Assembly: GCA_902517495.1 (NCBI GenBank)
Contig: CABYCO010000010.1
Span: 1 to 39,165 of the forward strand
Source: an uncultured Pelagibacteraceae bacterium
GTDB taxonomy: Bacteria; Pseudomonadota; Alphaproteobacteria; Pelagibacterales; Pelagibacteraceae
Direction of reading: 5' to 3'
Length of the DNA: 39,165 nucleotides
Numbering within the stretch: position 1 is the first letter of the stretch; every line of letters begins with the position of its first letter. Below the pieces are notes generated by a model that was not told where the DNA came from, made no database searches, and saw only the letters and a program-made list of their open reading frames with translations. The translations under genes and the position numbers were made by a program. This document shows positions 34,239 to 39,165 of this stretch, one piece after another.

Positions 34239-34298
34239 TTTTTACTTTACGCTATGTATCAGATTATGTTTATATATTTAAATATAAATTAACTTAAA

Positions 34299-34304
34299 AG
34301 AGGG
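34299..34304 (+). promoter_or_regulatory. Strong ribosome binding site of tctC
   Basis: AGAGGG lies 5 bases before the ATG at 34310. The same AAGAGGGAAAT string precedes the binding protein at 39056. The AT-rich stretch upstream contains a 12-bp palindrome ATATTTAAATAT; no single promoter stands out. Confidence 0.7.
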
Positions 34305-34309
34305 AAATT

Positions 34310-35284
34310 ATGAAAAAAAGTTTTAAACTTTTCTTAGCAGCTGCATTTCTAGTAACAGAATTTTTTGTTGTTGCGCTTCCACTTATGATAACTTCTGCAA
34401 AAGCAGATGGTCATCCAATTCAAGCTATCACTCATGCTGGTTTTGGTGGTGGTACAGACGTAACTACTAGAATGATGCTTCTAAGAGCACGTAGAGTTCT
34501 TAAACAAGATATGCAATTGGTTAACAAAAAAGGTGGTGGTGGAGCAGTATCAATGGATTATATGATGAGTTTACCTGCTGATGGACAACACACTTTAACT
34601 TGGACTACAGGTCATGCTGTTTCAATGGCGTTAGGTAAAACTAAAGTTAAAATAAGTGATATGCAACCACTAGCAAGAGGAACTGATGATCCTCAATTAT
34701 TTGTTGTAAATTGTAAAGCAGACATTAAAGACGCTAAAAAATTTATTAGTACTCAAAAATCAAAATCACTTAAATACGGAACAACACATGTAGGTGGAAT
34801 TGATGATGTGAGTGCTATTGCATTTACAAAAAAAGGTGGATTAAAAGATCCAACTATTGTTGCTTATAAAGGTGTAGCTCCAATTAAAACTAACTTAATC
34901 AAAGGAGATATTGATGTAGGTGTTTTAAACTTAGGGGAAGCACTAACAGAAATAAATGACGGAACACTTTGTGTGTCTGTTGTCTTAGCGAATAATAGAA
35001 TGGCTAAAATTGGGGATTCTCCAACAGCTAAAGAATTAGGAATACCTGTTTCTTTATCTACAGTAAGAGGTTTTGTAACTAAAAAAGGAGCACCAGCTGA
35101 AAGAGTTAAAGAATTAGAAGCTGGAATGATGAAAGCTATGAGCCATAACTACTACAAAAATTTCTTAACAGAAATTGGTCTTGATGAGACAAGTGTAGTC
35201 GGTGCTGATGAATGGGGTAAGCAAATGGAAGAAATGCTTACAGAGATGACAGCGCAACTTAAAGCTTTGGGTTACATTAATTAA
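34310..35284 (+). CDS. tctC: Tripartite tricarboxylate transporter binding protein TctC
   Basis: Periplasmic solute-binding protein of the TctC/Bug family, 324 residues. The signal peptide (MKKSFKLFLAAAFLV...) is probably cut after Ala32 (SAKA/DGHP). The mature part shows GFGGGTDVTTRMMLLRARR, VNKKGGGGAVSMDYM and KKGAPAERVKELEAGMMKA, typical of Bug proteins. Ligands are usually carboxylates; the divergent dehydratase/PdxA genes suggest a sugar acid or hydroxyacid. A strong ribosome site precedes it, and a terminator starts 43 bp after its stop, inside the next gene. Confidence 0.9.
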   Translation: MKKSFKLFLAAAFLVTEFFVVALPLMITSAKADGHPIQAITHAGFGGGTDVTTRMMLLRARRVLKQDMQLVNKKGGGGAVSMDYMMSLPADGQHTLTWTTGHAVSMALGKTKVKISDMQPLARGTDDPQLFVVNCKADIKDAKKFISTQKSKSLKYGTTHVGGIDDVSAIAFTKKGGLKDPTIVAYKGVAPIKTNLIKGDIDVGVLNLGEALTEINDGTLCVSVVLANNRMAKIGDSPTAKELGIPVSLSTVRGFVTKKGAPAERVKELEAGMMKAMSHNYYKNFLTEIGLDETSVVGADEWGKQMEEMLTEMTAQLKALGYIN

Positions 35285-35307
35285 TCACAAAAAAGTACAT
35301 TTAATTT

Positions 35308-35814
35308 ATGAATAATGTACGAAAACAAAAAAGGGCAGACAAAAGTTTGCCCTTTTTTTTTAAAGATGAGTTTAAAGTTTCATTTGTTATTATTTTTATT
35401 TCAATAATTTTACTAATAAGTACTTTTTCATTTGATATTGTTCCTCCAATTTTAAATAGAGGTATACAACCTGCAACTTTTCCTAAAGCTTTATTAATAT
35501 TAATAATAAGCCTAACTTTAATTATTTATTATCTATCAATAAAGAGACCATGGAAAATAGGAAAGAAATTACCTAAAACATTTTTTTTAACTTTACTTAG
35601 TTTTTTAATATTTGTTATTATTTCAAAAACTTTAGACTTCTTTTTAGCAATATCAGTATTATCAATTTTTGTTTCCTATAATTGGGGTGAAAGAAGAATA
35701 TTTTATTTATTATTAGTAAGTATTATTTTTCCTATTTTGGTTTTTATTTTTTTTGAAACAATCTTAGGCTTAAGATTTCCTCCAGGAATAATTACTAATC
35801 TTTATTATTATTAA
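35308..35814 (+). CDS. tctB: Tripartite tricarboxylate transporter small membrane subunit TctB
   Basis: Small membrane protein of 168 residues with four hydrophobic segments (about 25-43, 55-75, 85-105 and 110-150) and the TctB-like GIQPATFPKALLILI block. The only ATG that gives the full first membrane segment is at 35308. Codons 7-18 coincide with a strong intrinsic terminator hairpin and its T-tract, encoding KRADKSLPFFF. No later in-frame ATG exists before the first membrane segment, so either the hairpin is part of the gene or the true start is a non-ATG codon. It is followed 1 nt later by tctA. Confidence 0.83.
   Translation: MNNVRKQKRADKSLPFFFKDEFKVSFVIIFISIILLISTFSFDIVPPILNRGIQPATFPKALLILIISLTLIIYYLSIKRPWKIGKKLPKTFFLTLLSFLIFVIISKTLDFFLAISVLSIFVSYNWGERRIFYLLLVSIIFPILVFIFFETILGLRFPPGIITNLYYY
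35327..35361 (+). terminator. Intrinsic terminator after tctC, lying inside the tctB coding start
   Basis: GGGCAGAC (35333-35340) pairs with GTTTGCCC (35345-35352; one G-U) around an AAAA loop; six flanking A (35327-35332) can pair with the T-run, which has nine T (35353-35361). It probably ends most transcripts after tctC and lets a fraction through to tctBA. Confidence 0.85.
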
Positions 35815-35815
35815 A

Positions 35816-37297
35816 ATGGATAATCTTTTATTAATGCTGACCCCTTTATTTAGTTCAAAACTATTGATAGTTTTACTTTTTGGAACTTTGTTTGGATTAA
35901 TTCTAGGAGTTCTTCCAGGTTTAGGACCAACAACTGGTGGAGCATTAATTTTACCATTTACAATGACGCTAGATCCTTTATCTGCAATAGTATTGTTAAC
36001 CTCTATTTATTGTGCAGGAACTTATGGAGGAGCAATTACTGCAGTATTAATTAATACTCCAGGAACTCCAGCAGCTGCAGCCACATGTCTAGATGGATAT
36101 CCTCTAGCCCAAAAAGGTGAAGCGGGTAGAGCTTTGGGAATGGCAACTGTATCAAGCACTGTTGGAGGAATTTTTAGTGTTATAATTTTAGTATTTTTTG
36201 CACCACTTTTAGCGAAACTCGCTTATGAATTTGGACAACCCGAATATTTTGCATTAGCAATTTTTGGTTTAACTATGCTTTCTTCTATAGGAGAAGGTAG
36301 TCCTATTAAAAACTTAATTGCCGGGGCATTTGGAATTTTAATTTCAACTATTGGTAAAGATTTTATGACATCAATAGATAGGTTTACTTATGGGATTAAC
36401 GAACTCTCAGTTGGTATTGGTTTTATTCCAGTAGTTGTTGGTTTATTTGCAATTAGTGAAATGTTAACTCAATCAACGCTTCTTGATCAAGTATTTAAGA
36501 GAGTCGCTTTAAAGGCAGTAAAACTTCCAACCAAAGATGATTATAAAAAAACATGGAAAACAATTCTTAGATCAAGTGGAATAGGTTCATTCATTGGAGT
36601 TTTGCCAGCTGAAGGTGGAACTGTAGCATCGTTAATTGGTTATTCAGAGGCCAAAAGATTTTCTAAAAATCCTGAAGAATTTGGCAAAGGGTCAATTGAA
36701 GGTATTGCTGGTGCAGAGGCTGCAAATAATGCTGCAACTGGTGGAGCAATGGTACCTACATTAGCACTTGGAATTCCAGGAAGTGCCACGACAGCTGTAA
36801 TACTAACAGGTTTAATTATTCATGGTGTTAGACCAGGCCCTGATTTATTCAGAGAGCAACCTGATTTTTTATATGGCATATTTGGAGCTATGTTAATTGC
36901 AAATGTTTTATTTTTTATCTTTGGATTTTTTGGAGCAAAAGTATTTGCAAGAATTACCTTAGTTCCTAACAAAATTTTATGGCCAATGATATTTGCAGTA
37001 TCTGTTTGTGGAACATATTCACTTAGCCAATCAATTATTGATGTTTGGATTATGTTATTTTTTGGAGTACTAGGATTTTTTATGAGAAGATTTGGATTTT
37101 CAGTTGTTCCTGTAATTATAGGATTAATTTTAGGAGAGTTAGTAGAGGGAACATTAAGACAATCTTTAGTTATTTTCGATGGAAATTGGCTGATGTTTTT
37201 AACAAGACCAATAGCTTTAACCTTTTTTATTTTATCTTTAATTGCATTAGCTTTTCCTTTATTAAGATCAAAAAAACAAAAAAAAAAATATGATTAA
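35816..37297 (+). CDS. tctA: Tripartite tricarboxylate transporter large permease TctA
   Basis: Large inner-membrane permease of 493 residues with about ten to twelve membrane segments. Family signature regions are plain: VLPGLGPTTGGALILPFTM, CAGTYGGAITAVLINTPGTPAAAATCLDGYPLAQKGEAGRALG, the repeat-like EAANNAATGGAMVPTLALGIPGSATTAVILTG, and a hydrophobic end. It moves the TctC ligand inward, driven by an ion gradient. It starts one base after tctB and overlaps the SDR gene by 8 nt. Confidence 0.95.
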   Translation: MDNLLLMLTPLFSSKLLIVLLFGTLFGLILGVLPGLGPTTGGALILPFTMTLDPLSAIVLLTSIYCAGTYGGAITAVLINTPGTPAAAATCLDGYPLAQKGEAGRALGMATVSSTVGGIFSVIILVFFAPLLAKLAYEFGQPEYFALAIFGLTMLSSIGEGSPIKNLIAGAFGILISTIGKDFMTSIDRFTYGINELSVGIGFIPVVVGLFAISEMLTQSTLLDQVFKRVALKAVKLPTKDDYKKTWKTILRSSGIGSFIGVLPAEGGTVASLIGYSEAKRFSKNPEEFGKGSIEGIAGAEAANNAATGGAMVPTLALGIPGSATTAVILTGLIIHGVRPGPDLFREQPDFLYGIFGAMLIANVLFFIFGFFGAKVFARITLVPNKILWPMIFAVSVCGTYSLSQSIIDVWIMLFFGVLGFFMRRFGFSVVPVIIGLILGELVEGTLRQSLVIFDGNWLMFLTRPIALTFFILSLIALAFPLLRSKKQKKKYD

Positions 37298-38039
37298 TTT
37301 TGATTTAAACGATAGAGTTGCAATAGTGACAGGAGGCGCTCAAGGTTTTGGACTAGCTATTACGGAGAGATTTATTGCCTCTGGAGCAAGTGTTGTAATT
37401 TGGGATATAGACGAAGAAGCAATCAAAACTGCAACAAAAAAAATTAATTCAGATAAGGTTTCATACCAAATTGTTGATGTTGGAAATTATGAGAATATAG
37501 AAAAAAATTTAGCTGAAATTGAAAAAACACACAAAAAAATTGATATTTTCATCAATAATGCAGGAGTTGCAGGAAAAAATACCACGGTAGTCGATTATCC
37601 ACTTGATGAGTGGAAAAAAGTTATAGACCTAAATCTAAATGCAGTATTTTATTGTTGTAAAGCCGTAACGCCTTACATGCTTAAAAATAATTATGGAAGA
37701 ATTGTTAATATTGCCTCTATTGCTGGAAAAGAGGGTAATCCTAATGCCAGTGCGTATAGTACATCTAAAGCTGGAGTTATAGGTTTAACTAAATCACTTG
37801 GAAAAGAATTAGCATTAAAAAATATAGCTGTTAATTGCGTAACCCCAGCTGCTGCAAAAACTAGAATTTTTGATCAAATGACTGAGGAACATATTAATTA
37901 TATGTTATCTAAAATCCCAAGAAATAAATTTGCCAAAGTAGATGAATTAGCATCTCTTGTTACATGGTTATCCAGTGAAGAAAATTCTTTTTCTACATCA
38001 GCAGTATTTGATTTGAGTGGTGGAAGAGCAACTTATTAG
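37290..38039 (+). CDS. Short-chain dehydrogenase/reductase
   Basis: Classical SDR of 249 residues. TGGAQGFG (14-21), NNAG (89-92) and the catalytic Ser143, Tyr156 and Lys160 are complete. Asp39 after the second strand (VVIWDID) points to NAD over NADP. It overlaps tctA by 8 nt and therefore belongs to the transporter operon. A role as sugar or sugar-acid dehydrogenase fits the neighbours; a FabG-like biosynthetic role is less likely. The substrate cannot be named from sequence. Confidence 0.88.
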   Translation: MINFDLNDRVAIVTGGAQGFGLAITERFIASGASVVIWDIDEEAIKTATKKINSDKVSYQIVDVGNYENIEKNLAEIEKTHKKIDIFINNAGVAGKNTTVVDYPLDEWKKVIDLNLNAVFYCCKAVTPYMLKNNYGRIVNIASIAGKEGNPNASAYSTSKAGVIGLTKSLGKELALKNIAVNCVTPAAAKTRIFDQMTEEHINYMLSKIPRNKFAKVDELASLVTWLSSEENSFSTSAVFDLSGGRATY

Positions 38040-38042
38040 TTT

Positions 38043-38945
38043 ATGCAGATAGGTATTGATGTTGGAGCTACCAAAATTGAAAGTGTAGTTCTTGACGAGA
38101 AAGGCAACGAAAGTAATCGTGAAAGAACAGATTGCCCAAAAGACTATTTTCAAATTGTAAAAACTATTAAAGAAATTGATAAGAAGTTAGAGAAAGAATT
38201 TAATAAAGAGTTGCCAATAGGTGTTTGTCATCCTGGCGTACATTCTCCTCAAACTGGATTAGTTAAGAATGCGCCTAATTGTTATTGGTTAGAAAAAAAA
38301 CCATTTCAAAATGATTTAAGGAAAGAATTAGGTAAAGAAGTATTTTGTGAAAACGACGCAAATTGCTTTGCTTTATCAGAGGCTTTAGATGGTGCAGGAA
38401 AACATTATAAAATTGTTTATGGAATTATTATTGGTTCTGGAGTAGGTGGTGGTTTAGTGATAGACAAAAAAATTGTTAGCGGACCAAATGGAGTAGCAGG
38501 GGAGTGGGGACATAATCAAATTAACCATTTAATTTCTAAAAAAGAAAATTTCGAATCTACCAATCTAAGAGAAGGCGAGATTGAGAGTTTTATGTCAGGC
38601 TTAAGTTTGGCTAAAAAATTTAATAAGCAATATAAAAAAAATTTAAGAACTAATGAGATCTTTGAACTGTATAGAAAACATGATTTAGATGCAGAAAATT
38701 TAATAGATAATTTTAAGGTAAATTTAGCAATGTCCTTAGCAAATATAATTAATATTCTTGATCCTGATTGTTTTGTATTTGGAGGAGGTGTTTCAAATGA
38801 AATTGATTTTTTAACTGAAATTGAAACTATAGTAAGAAAATTTGTAACTGGAAGAGAATATGAAGGTGTATTTCTAAAACCTAAATATGGAGATGCCAGT
38901 GGTGTAAGAGGTGCAGCAAGATTAGGGAGAAAATCAATCTATTAA
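38043..38945 (+). CDS. ROK-family sugar kinase lacking the zinc cysteines
   Basis: 300-residue ROK kinase. The phosphate-binding loop IGIDVGATK (3-11), the catalytic Asp105 in CENDANCFA, IIIGSGVGGGLV and GEWGH (153-157) are present, as is the adenosine motif DCFVFGGGVS. The usual zinc motif CxCGxxxC after the His is gone: the region from 158 to 184 has no Cys, and the aligned positions read STNLREGE. No DNA-binding domain is fused, so this is a kinase (N-acetylmannosamine-, glucose- or fructose-type) and not a ROK repressor. It is three bases after the SDR gene. Confidence 0.85.
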   Translation: MQIGIDVGATKIESVVLDEKGNESNRERTDCPKDYFQIVKTIKEIDKKLEKEFNKELPIGVCHPGVHSPQTGLVKNAPNCYWLEKKPFQNDLRKELGKEVFCENDANCFALSEALDGAGKHYKIVYGIIIGSGVGGGLVIDKKIVSGPNGVAGEWGHNQINHLISKKENFESTNLREGEIESFMSGLSLAKKFNKQYKKNLRTNEIFELYRKHDLDAENLIDNFKVNLAMSLANIINILDPDCFVFGGGVSNEIDFLTEIETIVRKFVTGREYEGVFLKPKYGDASGVRGAARLGRKSIY

Positions 38946-38948
38946 TAT

Positions 38949-38979
38949 TACAAATCAATTAATAGTTGTATTTTTTTTT
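38949..38979 (+). terminator. Weak terminator-like element after the ROK kinase gene
   Basis: TACAA (38949-38953) and TTGTA (38966-38970) can pair, followed by nine T (38971-38979). The stem is short and AT-rich, so efficiency is doubtful. Confidence 0.35.
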
Positions 38980-38980
38980 C

Positions 38981-39010
38981 TTGTAGTCTTTTAATAAATC
39001 AATCTATAAT
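38981..39010 (+). promoter_or_regulatory. Promoter of the second sugar ABC binding-protein gene
   Basis: TTGTAG (38981-38986), an 18-bp spacer and a perfect TATAAT (39005-39010) place the transcription start near 39017, about 40 nt before the ATG at 39056. A strong AGAGGG ribosome site lies just before the ATG. Confidence 0.6.
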
Positions 39011-39018
39011 TGTTTTTT

Positions 39019-39032
39019 TTAAGTTAACTTAA
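39019..39032. repeat. 14-bp perfect palindrome at the transcription start of the last gene
   Basis: TTAAGTTAACTTAA directly follows the predicted start of transcription, a typical repressor operator position. Confidence 0.45.
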
Positions 39033-39055
39033 TTTAATAAATAAGAGGGAAATAT

Positions 39056-39165
39056 ATGAAAAAAATGTTAATTGCTTTAATTGCGTTTGCATTCACTTCT
39101 ACATCTTCTTTTGCTGGACCAAAAATTGAGGTTTTGCACTGGTGGACATCAGGTGGTGAAGCAGC
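39056..39165 (+). CDS. Sugar ABC transporter periplasmic binding protein, N-terminal fragment (cut by window end)
   Basis: ATG-started frame open to the right edge. The first residues form a short signal peptide (MKKMLIALIAFAFTSTSSFA, cleavage likely before GPK), then KIEVLHWWTSGGEA. The VLHWWTSGGEA opening is characteristic of binding proteins of glucose/mannose-type (CUT1) sugar importers, which differ from the ribose type at 29680. The start is supported by a strong AGAGGG ribosome site and an upstream promoter. Only 36 codons are visible; permeases and ATPase are expected to follow outside. Confidence 0.8.
   Translation, partial: MKKMLIALIAFAFTSTSSFAGPKIEVLHWWTSGGEA

Noticed and set aside
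1-39165. Mobile element, prophage or CRISPR boundary around the catabolic island
   Set aside because: No integrase, transposase, tRNA target, repeat array or composition break could be seen; many A/T runs are simply background.

Overview
The window is strongly AT-rich and very tightly packed: start/stop overlaps of 1-8 nt, convergent genes with no gap between their stop codons, and no stretch over about 230 bases without a recognised gene. There are no IS elements, phage genes, CRISPR arrays, tRNAs or rRNAs. Small alphaproteobacterial-type genes, an iscR-suf operon, many periplasmic binding proteins and sugar/polyol catabolism point to a streamlined marine alphaproteobacterium of the SAR11 (Pelagibacterales) kind. 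This placement is inferred from gene content and composition; no marker-gene search was possible.

Region 1 (1-4.1 kb) is housekeeping: the C-terminal end of an AsmA-like envelope protein, tyrosyl-tRNA synthetase (tyrS), anhydro-N-acetylmuramate kinase (anmK) and a small alpha/beta hydrolase. Region 2 (4.2-10.4 kb) is one eight-gene Fe-S assembly operon, iscR-sufB-sufC-sufD-sufS-sufU-sufT-sufA. It is preceded by a near-consensus IscR type 1 operator that overlaps the -35 box. Region 3 (10.4-13.6 kb) has glutamine synthetase (glnA), a strong hairpin and a possible 45-residue ORF beyond its 3' end, a YbaK-family tRNA-editing protein and an EamA exporter.

Region 4 (13.6-38.9 kb) is a long accessory catabolic island. 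It holds inositol-type enzymes (IolG, IolE, IolD and further Gfo/Idh/MocA oxidoreductases), two D-2-hydroxyacid dehydrogenases and a four-gene operon with two unrelated Fe(II)/2-oxoglutarate oxygenases plus a ketopantoate-reductase-like protein. It also holds a DUF1907 zinc hydrolase, a class II HpcH/HpaI aldolase with an aldehyde dehydrogenase, a ribose/inositol-type ABC importer, a FucU/RbsD mutarotase and a ribokinase-like kinase. Last come a rhamnonate-dehydratase-like enolase-superfamily enzyme with a PdxA-like dehydrogenase, a complete TctCBA tripartite transporter, an SDR and a ROK kinase. At the right edge a second sugar ABC importer begins with its binding protein, cut by the window end.

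Reading the island as a whole (inference): three uptake systems for sugars, polyols or sugar acids feed NAD(P)-dependent oxidation, dehydration and retro-aldol cleavage. The inositol route is only partly present (no IolB, IolC or IolJ seen). A non-phosphorylative sugar-acid route (mutarotase, SDR, dehydratase, class II aldolase, aldehyde dehydrogenase) is plausible, with the DUF1907 hydrolase as a speculative lactonase. No transcription factor other than IscR is encoded. Control signs in the island are cis elements: intrinsic terminators placed after binding-protein genes (one lying inside the tctB coding sequence), likely leaderless starts, and AT palindromes next to promoters or ribosome binding sites.
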